From JAAXGX01 sp965221595 (GTDB lineage: Bacteria > Acidobacteriota > Vicinamibacteria > Vicinamibacterales > UBA8438), in assembly GCA_965221595.1 (NCBI GenBank), contig OZ244900.1, forward strand, positions 3,348,001 through 3,412,000: a DNA stretch of 64,000 nt, read 5' to 3'. Each line of letters begins with the position of its first letter. The stretch's first letter is position 1. Both the position numbers and the translations under genes were made by a program. A model generated the notes under the pieces. That model did not search any database. It saw only the letters and a program-made list of their open reading frames with translations, and was not told the DNA's origin. Positions 17,083-24,918 of the stretch are shown in pieces.

Positions 17083-18640
17083 CGACCGCTGTCACCCTGC
17101 CTTTCGACTCGGTTACGTGGCGCGTCCAGTCTATATCGTTACGTTCGGGAAAATCGGAACGGTAGTGGGCGCCGCGGCTCTCCTCCCGCCGCAGCGCGGC
17201 ACGCGCCACGAGCCGTCCGACCGTCACGATGCTGGTCAGCCGCGCGGCGTCCCGCGCGGCGGCCCCGGGCTCCAGCGCCGCGCCCCAGGCCTCGAGCGTT
17301 GCCAGCGCCCCGGTCAGGCGCGGGCCGTCACGGAACAGGCCCACATCCCGCCACATCAAGTCGCGCACCGCGCGCTCGGACAGGCCCGCCGGGGCCGTGG
17401 GCGCGCGTTCTCCGCGAGCTGGCTCGGCAGTCACCGCCCGGGGCCGGCCCTGCGCTGCGGCCCAACGGCGCATCGCCCCCGCAGCGACGGCGCCGAACAC
17501 GAGCCCTTCCAGGAGCGAGTTGCTGGCCAGACGGTTCGCGCCGTGCACGCCGGTGCAGGCAACTTCGCCTGCGGCCAGCAGTCCGGGCACGGAGGTCTGC
17601 CCGTCGAGATCCACGTCGACCCCGCCCATGATGTAGTGCGCGGCGGGACAGACCGGTATCCGGTCACGCGCTAGATCCAGGCCGGCGCGCCGGCAGGCGC
17701 CTGTAATCGTCGGGAACCGGGCGCGGACGAACGCCGGATCGAGGTGGTCCATGGCGAGGTACACGCGCCCGTCCGTCCGTTGGCGCTCGAAAGCGATTGC
17801 GCGCGCGACCCGGTCGCGCGGCGCCAGCTCGCCGGCGGGATCGACGCGTTGCATGAACCGCTCGCCGGTTTCGTTGACCAGCACGGCCCCCTCGCCCCGC
17901 AGCGCCTCGGAGAGCAGGAAGCGCGGGGCGTCCGCAACGTCCAGCACCGTGGGATGGAACTGGACGAACTCCAGGTCGGCGACACGGGCGCCTGCACGGT
18001 AGGCCATGGCAATCCCGTCGCCGGCTGCGACCGATGGATTGGTCGTCTCGCGATAGACTTGTCCCGCGCCGCCGGTCGCCAGCAGCGTGGCGGCGGCGGT
18101 CACGGTCGCCGGCCGGCCGCGGTCATCCAGAAAGTGGACCCCGATGCAGCGCTCACCACGCATCGCCACATCCACCGCCATGGCGTGCTCGACCACCCGG
18201 ACCCCGGAGCAGCCGGCGATCCGCTTCCAGAGCACCCGACAGATCTCGCGGCCCGTGGCGTCCTGCGCGTGCAGCACGCGCCGCACGGTGTGGGCACCCT
18301 CGCGGGCGAGCGCGGCCTCGCCGTCGGACCCGCGGTCGAAGCGTGCGCCCCAGTCGATCAGCTCCCGGACGTAACGCGGCCCCTGCTCCGTCAGCACCTG
18401 CACCGCAGCGGCGCGGCACAGGCCGGCGCCGGCCGCGATCGTGTCGGCTGCGTGCCGCTCGGGCGAGTCCCCGGCCCCGACGGCGGCCGCGATCCCCCCT
18501 TGCGCGAACGCCGTGCTACCCTGCGCGGCGCCACCCTTGGTCAGAATCAGCGTCTCACCGGCGCCGTCCAGATCGAGCGCCGCCCGCAGCGCCGCGATGC
18601 CGCTGCCGATGACCAGGAAGTCGCATTCAAGATCCGCCAA
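17051..18640 (-). CDS. nadB: L-aspartate oxidase NadB
   Basis: NadB oxidises L-aspartate to iminoaspartate, the first step of de novo NAD synthesis. The 529-residue flavoprotein has the FAD dinucleotide fold (VIGSGIAALRAALDL), the AQGSTAFAQGGIAAA segment and HTVRRVLHAQDATGREI. It also has the active-site region CPAAHYIMGGVDVD and NRLASNSLLEGLVFG. Translation starts at TTG 18640, supported by a strong GGGAGGGG Shine-Dalgarno. nadA and nadC are not nearby. The 3' end overlaps the proS start by 32 bp. It is divergent from aroB across a 94-bp gap that should hold both promoters, but none is clear. Confidence 0.96.
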   Translation of the reverse strand: MADLECDFLVIGSGIAALRAALDLDGAGETLILTKGGAAQGSTAFAQGGIAAAVGAGDSPERHAADTIAAGAGLCRAAAVQVLTEQGPRYVRELIDWGARFDRGSDGEAALAREGAHTVRRVLHAQDATGREICRVLWKRIAGCSGVRVVEHAMAVDVAMRGERCIGVHFLDDRGRPATVTAAATLLATGGAGQVYRETTNPSVAAGDGIAMAYRAGARVADLEFVQFHPTVLDVADAPRFLLSEALRGEGAVLVNETGERFMQRVDPAGELAPRDRVARAIAFERQRTDGRVYLAMDHLDPAFVRARFPTITGACRRAGLDLARDRIPVCPAAHYIMGGVDVDLDGQTSVPGLLAAGEVACTGVHGANRLASNSLLEGLVFGAVAAGAMRRWAAAQGRPRAVTAEPARGERAPTAPAGLSERAVRDLMWRDVGLFRDGPRLTGALATLEAWGAALEPGAAARDAARLTSIVTVGRLVARAALRREESRGAHYRSDFPERNDIDWTRHVTESKGRVTAVDAGEAGQVRN

Positions 18641-18734
18641 GCACGCTCCCCTCCCGTACCTGCTGGGCCCGGCCCCGGCCGCCCGACATTTGCTGCTATC
18701 CTACATGACGCTACCTGCCCCGCCGGCTCCTGTC

Positions 18735-19832
18735 ATGGCCCCATCCATGGAGATCGCGGTCCGGACTGCGTCGCGCACCTACCGGGTGCACGTCGGCGCC
18801 GGTCTCCTGCAGCAGCTCGATCCGCTGGTTTCGGAGGCCGGGGCTAGCGGACAGCGGTTCATCATCTCGAGTCCCGCGATCTGGAAGCTGCACGGCGGGG
18901 CCATCGAGCAGGCGCTGCCGGGCGCCCGGACGCTGCTGATGCCCGACGGCGAGCGGGCCAAGACGCTGCAGACCGTGAACCGGCTCTTCGAGGCGCTGAT
19001 CGAACAGGGCGCCGACCGCAGTGCCACGATCGTCGCGGTCGGCGGCGGGGTGGTGGGCGACGTGGCTGGCTTCGCCGCGGCGACCTTCCTGCGCGGGGTG
19101 CGGCTGGCGCACGTACCGACGACACTGCTCGCGCAGGTCGACAGCGCCATCGGGGGCAAGGTCGGGGTCAACCACGCGCTCGGCAAGAACCTGATCGGCG
19201 CGTTCCATCAGCCGATCGTGACGGTCGCCGATCCGGTGGTGCTGGAGACGCTGCCCCGCCGCGAGTTCCGGGCCGGGCTCTACGAGGTCGTCAAGTACGG
19301 CGTCATCGCAAGCCGCGACCTTTTCGACCGGGTGGACCGCGACCTGACTGCGATCTTCCAGCGCAGCCTCGACGTGCTGGTACCCGTGATCGGCGAGTCG
19401 TGCCGCATCAAGGCGGAGGTCGTGGCAGCGGACGAGCGCGAGAGCGGACTGCGGCGCATCCTCAACTTCGGACACACGGTCGGCCATGCCATCGAGGCGG
19501 TGAGCGGATACCGCCGCTATCGGCACGGCGAGGCCGTCGGCTATGGCATGCTCGCCGCGGCTGACATCGCGGTGGCGCGCGGCGTGCTGTCGAAGACCGA
19601 CTTCTCGACGCTCGCGGGTCTCATCGCCAGGCTCGGCCCCCTACCGCCGGTGGGCGACCTCCACGCGTCGCAGATCACCGAAGCCATCCAGCGTGACAAG
19701 AAAGTAATCGCGGGACGACTGCACATGGTGCTGCCGACGCGGCTGGGCGAGACGGCGATAGTCGACGACATCGCCGGTGACGAGATCCGGGCCGCGCTGC
19801 GCTCGCTCGGGATCCGCGACGCGGCGTCGTGA
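18735..19832 (+). CDS. aroB: 3-dehydroquinate synthase AroB
   Basis: AroB cyclises DAHP to 3-dehydroquinate, the second step of the shikimate pathway. The 365-residue product shows the NAD-binding core VAVGGGVVGDVAGFAAATFLRG, the lysine-bearing DSAIGGKVGVNHALGKNLIG and the zinc-ligand segments RAGLYEVVKYG, FGHTVGHAIEA and RHGEAVGYGM. The start is uncertain between in-frame ATGs at 18705, 18735 and 18747. I chose 18735 because a TATCCT box at 18697-18702 would place the transcript start after 18705. It converges with the pilX-like gene at a distance of 24 bp. Confidence 0.95.
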   Translation: MAPSMEIAVRTASRTYRVHVGAGLLQQLDPLVSEAGASGQRFIISSPAIWKLHGGAIEQALPGARTLLMPDGERAKTLQTVNRLFEALIEQGADRSATIVAVGGGVVGDVAGFAAATFLRGVRLAHVPTTLLAQVDSAIGGKVGVNHALGKNLIGAFHQPIVTVADPVVLETLPRREFRAGLYEVVKYGVIASRDLFDRVDRDLTAIFQRSLDVLVPVIGESCRIKAEVVAADERESGLRRILNFGHTVGHAIEAVSGYRRYRHGEAVGYGMLAAADIAVARGVLSKTDFSTLAGLIARLGPLPPVGDLHASQITEAIQRDKKVIAGRLHMVLPTRLGETAIVDDIAGDEIRAALRSLGIRDAAS

Positions 19833-19856
19833 GGTCCGTACCGACCGGCCGCGCCG

Positions 19857-20468
19857 TCAGCGCACGAGCGTCCAGGACACCAGCGTGATGCGATTGGTCG
19901 CGGCGGTCCGCCGCACGCTCGCCTGGACGGCCCGCTGCGCGAGCGCCGGGCCCACGCCGACCGCGTGCAGCAGTACCACGCCGTTCGTGTCGCGCAACGG
20001 ATCGCCGTCGGTCTCGCCGGGATCGTCGGCCAGCCAGACCGCGAAGCGCAGAAGCCCGAGAGACGGATCACGCGGGAGGATCGCGCTCAGCGGTCCGTGC
20101 GCATAGAGTCGCCAGCGGAGACCCCGGCCGGCCCCGCTCGTGCCCGCGCCGCGGTTCTGCAGCTCTGTGGTCACGCGGCCGAGGTCGAGCGTCGCGCCGC
20201 CCGCGAGCCGCTGCGTCGTCGGGCCCGCCCACACGGCCGAGCGCCGGCTCCCCGCCAGCACCGCGTCCCACGTAGTGCTCGGCTGCAGCTCCTGCAGGGC
20301 CCACTCGAGCGCCGCCTCCGCGGCGTAGAGAGTCCGGACTGCCCGCCGGTGATGGGCCGAGATGGCCGTCTCGGTCGACGTCAGCGGGAGCAGGGCGCCG
20401 GTCAGGGCAACCAGTACGAGCAGCGCCATCAGGGTCACGACCAACGCGATGCCGCGGGGGCTGCCCAT
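19857..20468 (-). CDS. PilX-like type IV pilus minor component
   Basis: This is the last gene of the pilus string. The 203-residue product starts MGSPRGIALVVTLMALLVLVALTG, a short leader ending in Gly followed by a hydrophobic helix without Glu5. That pattern suits PilX-type proteins, whose N-terminal TETAISAHHRRAVRTLYAAEAALEWAL segment is recognisable here (AAEAALEWAL is typical). PilX-like proteins help initiate and prime pili with other minor pilins. The start overlaps the stop of the upstream pilW-like gene (TGATG). No pilY1 gene follows, although pilX and pilY1 are commonly adjacent elsewhere. Confidence 0.75.
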   Translation of the reverse strand: MGSPRGIALVVTLMALLVLVALTGALLPLTSTETAISAHHRRAVRTLYAAEAALEWALQELQPSTTWDAVLAGSRRSAVWAGPTTQRLAGGATLDLGRVTTELQNRGAGTSGAGRGLRWRLYAHGPLSAILPRDPSLGLLRFAVWLADDPGETDGDPLRDTNGVVLLHAVGVGPALAQRAVQASVRRTAATNRITLVSWTLVR

Positions 20469-21496
20469 CACGAGCGCCGCAGCGCCACGTCGAAGACGCC
20501 GGTCACATCGGGCACCTGGCGGCGGCCGGCGCGCGCCGGACCCGGCCGCGCGAACAGCGACGGGTCGCGCCCGCGCAGCCACGCTCCGGACACCTGCACG
20601 CGAATCTCCACCCGCACGCGTCGAATCCGGAACAGGTCGATGTCGTAGGGCAACCGCCCGCCGCAGCGCGGCCCGTCCAGAAACGCCGAGGACGGCAGCT
20701 CCCGCTCAGGGTCGCCGTCCGACCGGCCCGGCGGCGCCTCGGGCAGCCGCCCCTGGAGACAAGCCGCCGCTGTGCCCTGGCTGCCGGCCCCCGTGGGCAG
20801 ACTGCTTCCGAAGTAGCGCAGCGACAGACCGACCACGTCATCCAGCACGGGCAGGTCCGTCGCCCAGCCGTCCTGATAGCGCAGCTGGGCCGCCTCGCGA
20901 TCGTGGTAATAGCTGCGCAGCTCGAGCGGCACAATCGACGCGCCCGCCGCGAATGACTGCACCGCTCCCCCGCCGATGGGCCGGACCTGCAGCGCGTCGT
21001 CGAACACCTGCGTCACGCGCACGATGTCAGAGCGGCCATTCACGTCGAAGACGAGCGCCAGGCTGCCGGCCGCGAATGCGCAGGTCGTCGCGCCGGCCCC
21101 GCAGCTTGCGGCACCGGACGCCAACCGCACGTCGGCGGTCGCCCCGGCCAGCGGCGACGCCAGACGGGCGGCAGGGCTCCAGGGCGGAGCGTAGAGAACG
21201 GTGACGGCGTCCGGGGCAAACGTGACGCCGGCCGCGGTCGGGTGGCGATGGCCGACCAGGGCGGGGAGCACGGGTGCCCGGAGGCGGCCGATCGATGCGT
21301 CGAGGGTCGGGTGCGGCCCGCTGCCGGCGAGAACGAGGTCCGTGTGGAGCTGCACGAATGCTGCACGCAGACGCTGGTTGATGTCGGCCACATGCGGCTG
21401 GACGGCGAGGGCGCCGCGTGTCGGATCCACGAGGCTGAACACGGAGCCGAGCAGCATCATGACGATGGCGGCGGCAATAGCCAGCTCTGTGAGCAT
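20468..21496 (-). CDS. PilW-like minor pilin lacking a prepilin leader
   Basis: The 342-residue protein begins MLTELAIAAAIVMMLLGSVFSLV, a class III pilin helix with Glu at the position expected for mature residue 5. There is no upstream Gly-Phe leader: the codons just before the ATG are GCA CGC, and before them a TAG that ends pilV in the same frame. The long body contains SCGAGATTC and a second cysteine pair (ACLQG, RCGG), suggesting disulfides. Size and position match PilW/GspJ-type minor pilins. Without a leader PilD could not process it in the usual way. Either the start is non-canonical or the protein works unprocessed. Confidence 0.72.
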   Translation of the reverse strand: MLTELAIAAAIVMMLLGSVFSLVDPTRGALAVQPHVADINQRLRAAFVQLHTDLVLAGSGPHPTLDASIGRLRAPVLPALVGHRHPTAAGVTFAPDAVTVLYAPPWSPAARLASPLAGATADVRLASGAASCGAGATTCAFAAGSLALVFDVNGRSDIVRVTQVFDDALQVRPIGGGAVQSFAAGASIVPLELRSYYHDREAAQLRYQDGWATDLPVLDDVVGLSLRYFGSSLPTGAGSQGTAAACLQGRLPEAPPGRSDGDPERELPSSAFLDGPRCGGRLPYDIDLFRIRRVRVEIRVQVSGAWLRGRDPSLFARPGPARAGRRQVPDVTGVFDVALRRS

Positions 21497-21502
21497 GCGT
21501 GC

Positions 21503-22102
21503 CTACCGTCGCCCCTTCAGGGCGCTCAACCAGATCACGTCCGGCAGGTTCGGGGACAGCGCTGTCCTGCCGGCACGCTCAGCCGCGTGCAGCGGTAGCA
21601 CGACGACGTCGAGCACGAGCAGGTCGTCGGGCAGGCGCGGAGCGGGCTGCACAGACCAACGTCGCACGAATGCCGTACCGGACGGCGGGCGGGCGCCGCC
21701 GCCCACGCGGGTCCCACGCCGGCTCAGGTAGTCGACGAATCCGGGCACGTTGGCGTCAAGGCTGCCGCCGGTCGATACGGAGAGCGGGCCCCGGCGGCTC
21801 GTCCCCGGAGGGGCGGTCTCGGCAGCGGACCCCGGCTCGTGTCCCGCCTGCATGGGTTCCCATACCAGGGAACGCAACTCCTCCATCTTCTGCACAGCCA
21901 GCAGCAGTGCGAGAGTCTCATCGCCGGCTGCCCGAACCGCGGCGACCGAAGCCAGCGTGAGCTGGGCGACGCCGGTGGCCAGAACCACGATCAGGCCGGA
22001 CGCGACCAGGGCCTCGAGGAGACCGAAGCCCGCCGCCGGGGGTTCCAGCCGACGCGCCCCGCGGCGGCGGGTACGGGGTGAGCACGGAGCAGTTGGATCC
22101 AC
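21503..22102 (-). CDS. PilV-like minor pilin
   Basis: The 199-residue product carries the prepilin motif AAGFGLLEALVASGLIVVLATG, with the expected Gly-Phe cleavage site and Glu at mature position 5. The RRRGARRLEPPAAG leader is longer than average. A segment typical of PilV/GspI (AGDETLALLLAVQKMEELRSLVWEP) follows. I chose GTG 22102 as the start. The frame stays open to 22363, but that part runs through repeat copy C and has Arg/Ser/Ala-rich composition unlike a pilin leader, so I excluded it. No clear Shine-Dalgarno supports GTG 22102. It is followed in frame, after one stop, by the pilW-like gene. Confidence 0.75.
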   Translation of the reverse strand: MDPTAPCSPRTRRRGARRLEPPAAGFGLLEALVASGLIVVLATGVAQLTLASVAAVRAAGDETLALLLAVQKMEELRSLVWEPMQAGHEPGSAAETAPPGTSRRGPLSVSTGGSLDANVPGFVDYLSRRGTRVGGGARPPSGTAFVRRWSVQPAPRLPDDLLVLDVVVLPLHAAERAGRTALSPNLPDVIWLSALKGRR

Positions 22103-22241
22103 GATGGGAGAGGAATGCAAGGTCCGATCCGACCGACCGCCGCCGCGTACCCGCCCGCTGCGGGCGGCCAGGCCCAGGCGACCCGCGCAGCTGCTGCTCC
22201 GCCGCGGCTGCGCGGCAGCGCAGGAACTGCCATCCCGCCAA

Positions 22242-22373
22242 CTGGCAGCCCATGGCAAGAGTGACTGCATTACTCCTCGGCCGAATAGGCTCGATAGGCA
22301 CCCTCGTCGCGCCTTGCCAGGCGGGCACCTCGCCCGGCTCGATGCAACGCGGGGTGTCACCACGGGCTGCTAG
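22242..22373 (+). repeat. Dispersed intergenic element, copy C (internally deleted)
   Basis: This copy is 132 bp, against 166 bp in D and E. It lacks about 34 bp near its left end but keeps both terminal repeats (CTGGCAGCCCATGGCAA and its inverse CACCACGGGCTGCTAG). The right terminus provides the TAG stop codon of pilD (22372-22370 on the minus strand). It lies between pilD and pilV inside the pilus gene string. Confidence 0.88.
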
Positions 22374-23140
22374 CGATACAACGAGACGTACCAGGCAAGC
22401 AGGGGCTCGCCGGCGACAGCGGCTGCGAGGGCGCCGACCGCCAGGAACGAGCCGAGCGGCAGGGGATAGCGGCGGTCGACGAGACCGAGCGCCAGCATGC
22501 CCAGTGCGATGGCCGATCCGAGCGACGAGGCCAACAGCAGCGCAACGAACGCCAGCTGCCAGCCGAGGAACGCCCCGACCATCGCCAGCATCTTGACGTC
22601 GCCCATGCCGAGCCCCTCCTCGCCGCGGACGCGATGGTAGACCGCGGCGACCGCCAACAGCGTACCGCCGCCGGCCGCGGCACCCAGCAGGGCCGCGTCC
22701 CAGCCCGGCGCAACGAAGACGCCGGCCACCACGCCGAGGACCACGCCCGGCACGGTGATTGCGTTCGGCAGGATCCGATGCCGCAGGTCGACGACGAACA
22801 AGATCACGAGAGCACACGTGAACACCAGACGCACCGGCAGGAGCGGCTGCCAGCCCAATTGCCGGTACTGCAGCAGGAACAGGGCCGCCGTGGTCAGCTC
22901 GACGAGCGGATAGACGACCGAGATCCGGGCGCCGCATGTGCGGCAGCGGCCTCGCAACGCGAGATAGGCCAGGACCGGAACGTTCTCGAACCAACGCAGC
23001 GCGCGCCCGCACGCCGGGCAGCACGAGCCGGGGCGGAGTACCGACCGGCGTCGGGGCAGCCGGTAGATGCACACGTTGAGGAAGCTGCCGGCCGCAAGTC
23101 CCGCCGCGGCCAGCAGCATGGCGCCCTCCAACTCCGTCAT
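22370..23140 (-). CDS. pilD: Prepilin peptidase/N-methyltransferase PilD
   Basis: PilD cleaves the Gly-Phe bond of prepilins and N-methylates the new N-terminus in the inner membrane. The 256-residue product has the N-terminal methyltransferase-like domain with paired cysteines (CCPACGRALRW...CRTCGAR). The peptidase domain has the first aspartate in FVVDLRHRILPN and the second in GLGMGDVKMLAMVGAFLG. Several membrane helices are obvious. ATG 23140 overlaps the stop of the upstream TPR gene (ATGA). The stop codon is supplied by the end of repeat copy C. Substrates in this window are PilA and the PilV-like protein. Confidence 0.93.
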   Translation of the reverse strand: MTELEGAMLLAAAGLAAGSFLNVCIYRLPRRRSVLRPGSCCPACGRALRWFENVPVLAYLALRGRCRTCGARISVVYPLVELTTAALFLLQYRQLGWQPLLPVRLVFTCALVILFVVDLRHRILPNAITVPGVVLGVVAGVFVAPGWDAALLGAAAGGGTLLAVAAVYHRVRGEEGLGMGDVKMLAMVGAFLGWQLAFVALLLASSLGSAIALGMLALGLVDRRYPLPLGSFLAVGALAAAVAGEPLLAWYVSLYR

Positions 23141-24099
23141 GGTGGCGCCATTGCGCCCGGCCGGGCAGGCAGCGGATACAGCGGCGACTCCGGCGCTACG
23201 GAGATGGCGCCCGAGCCGCGCTGCAGTCTGTATGGATGACCGGCCGGATCGAGCGGCCCGGTCGCCGCCCCCGGCAAGAGTTCCGCCCAGGCCGCCGGCG
23301 GGCGGCCCGCGCGACGTGCGAAGCGGTCGACGACCTCCGTGTAGGCGTCGATCGCGTCGAGGGCGTCGAGCTGCAGCAGACGCCGTCCGGCCTCGGCGCG
23401 CAGCCAGGTGTTGTCGCCCGTCGCGCGCATCTGCTGCCACAACCTCCGCGAGCCGTGCCGGTCGCCGCCGCGGACCAGGGTGTCGGCCGCCAGTGAGCCG
23501 AGCCACCACGGCGCCCCGGACGCCTCGCTCGCGCGCCGGAACCAGCGCGCCGCCGCAGCGTAGTCCTGCCGCCACCAGTAGTGCACGAACCCGATGTCGT
23601 GCAGGTACTGCCAGCGCCCGGGCCGCGCGCGCAGCCCCTTCCGCAGCAGCGCCACCGCCTGGTCGGGACGGCCCGGCCCGTGCGGGTGCCCCTCCGCGAG
23701 CAGGATGGCACCCAGCCGGTACGCGGCGTCGAAGTGCGGATCGAGCGTGGTCACGATGTCGAGCAGCGGATGCAGCAGCTCGTAGCGCGCCGCACCGCCG
23801 GCGCGGCGCGACCGGCCGTAGTGCTGCAGGGCCCGTATCCAGTACAGGTCCGCGAGCGCGGTATCGAACGACAGCGCCATCCGCTGCAGCGCCGCGCCGG
23901 ACGAGACATACAGCACGCCCTGCGCGACCGGCCGCACCCCGTAGGCGCGGTCCCGCGCGTACTGCAGGCCGGCTGCGGCGGCGGTGAGCAGCACAAGAAC
24001 GGGGACGATGACGCGGGGTCGGGCGGACCGGGAGGCCGCCAGCCGGGTGCCGGGCGGGTGGGCGGACGCGCTCCCGCCAGGCTGGTCGCGCAGGCTCAT
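23137..24099 (-). CDS. Membrane-anchored TPR-type protein of the pilus locus
   Basis: The 320-residue product has one N-terminal membrane helix (VIVPVLVLLTAAAAGLQYA, about 30-48) and then helical repeats resembling TPRs (LDPHFDAAYRLGAILLAEG, LRARPGRWQYLHDIGFVHYWW, YAAAARWFRRASEASGAPWW). Near its C-terminus is LDPAGHPYRLQRGSGAISV, reminiscent of the DPWGNPY segment of pseudopilins. I cannot name an experimentally studied homologue with confidence. ATGA overlaps on both sides (with the ABC permease upstream and pilD downstream) show it belongs to one translational unit with them. A scaffolding role in pilus assembly is inference from position. Confidence 0.65.
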   Translation of the reverse strand: MSLRDQPGGSASAHPPGTRLAASRSARPRVIVPVLVLLTAAAAGLQYARDRAYGVRPVAQGVLYVSSGAALQRMALSFDTALADLYWIRALQHYGRSRRAGGAARYELLHPLLDIVTTLDPHFDAAYRLGAILLAEGHPHGPGRPDQAVALLRKGLRARPGRWQYLHDIGFVHYWWRQDYAAAARWFRRASEASGAPWWLGSLAADTLVRGGDRHGSRRLWQQMRATGDNTWLRAEAGRRLLQLDALDAIDAYTEVVDRFARRAGRPPAAWAELLPGAATGPLDPAGHPYRLQRGSGAISVAPESPLYPLPARPGAMAPP

Positions 24100-24902
24100 G
24101 TCAGGTCGCGCCGCGAGAAGACGAGCATCGCGCCCGCGAGGAAGAGCGCCACGTAGGCCAGCCCGGTAGCGGTCGTCAACACGAGGTAGCCCAGCGGAAC
24201 GGGCCGGGCATGGACGACCTCGGCGGTCACGTTGAATGGCGCCAGGCTCGGCAGGACGTACGAGATGCCGGTGGCCAGCCAGGCCGCCGAACCCGGGCCG
24301 ACGATCTCCTCGAGTGCACGCAGATCGGCGTTGAAGTGTCCGCCGACGTACAGCCCGAGGGTCATCGCAGCCGCGAGCGCCTGGCTCGAGAAGGTCGCGA
24401 AGAAGAGCGCCATCGCGGACACCACCATCAACTGGATGAGAATGAGGAACACCGCCTGCAGCAGGGCCGGATCGACGGCAGGATGCTGCCACCCGCGCTG
24501 GGCCTCCGCGCTCTCCGTGACGGCGACGAACGCCAGCACGCCGTACAGCACGGCGGCCAGCACGCCGACGTTGACGACGAGCGTCAGCACCAGCCCGGCA
24601 TACCTGCCCAGCACGACCTCGTGCCGGTGCACGGGCTTGGCGAGCAGGGCGTAGATGCTCCGGCGCTCCGCCGCGCCGGCAAGCGGACCGACGCCGAGCA
24701 GCACGGCCGTGAACAGTCCGCAGAGCGCGGCGGCCGTGAGCCCCAGGTCCTTGATGATCTTGGTGTCCTGCCCCCCTGCGAGCTGGCCGCTCAACCAGGA
24801 CGCCCCCACCAGGAGCACGGCGAACGGGACGAGCACATGGAGCGCCCGGCCGCGGGCGGCTTCCCGGAAGGCGTGCAGTGCGAGTTGAGCGACGACCGGC
24901 AT
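24096..24902 (-). CDS. ABC transporter permease, PilI-like
   Basis: The 268-residue integral membrane protein has about six hydrophobic segments and belongs to the ABC-2/NosY-like permease type (AGAAERRSIYALLAKPVHRHEVVLGRYAG is characteristic). It follows the ATPase gene at 16 bp and overlaps the next gene by ATGA. In Myxococcus xanthus the PilH-PilI ABC pair, located between pilA and pilD, is required for pilus biogenesis, and the position here is equivalent. That equivalence is inference from gene order. The substrate is unknown. An alternative is an unrelated drug or copper-type ABC-2 exporter. Confidence 0.75.
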   Translation of the reverse strand: MPVVAQLALHAFREAARGRALHVLVPFAVLLVGASWLSGQLAGGQDTKIIKDLGLTAAALCGLFTAVLLGVGPLAGAAERRSIYALLAKPVHRHEVVLGRYAGLVLTLVVNVGVLAAVLYGVLAFVAVTESAEAQRGWQHPAVDPALLQAVFLILIQLMVVSAMALFFATFSSQALAAAMTLGLYVGGHFNADLRALEEIVGPGSAAWLATGISYVLPSLAPFNVTAEVVHARPVPLGYLVLTTATGLAYVALFLAGAMLVFSRRDLT

Positions 24903-24918
24903 CGGATGGGGCCCCGGC

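Noticed and set aside
22103..22363. Upstream extension of the PilV-like protein
   Set aside because: It reads through repeat copy C and is Arg/Ser/Ala-rich. A prepilin leader of nearly 120 residues would be implausible.
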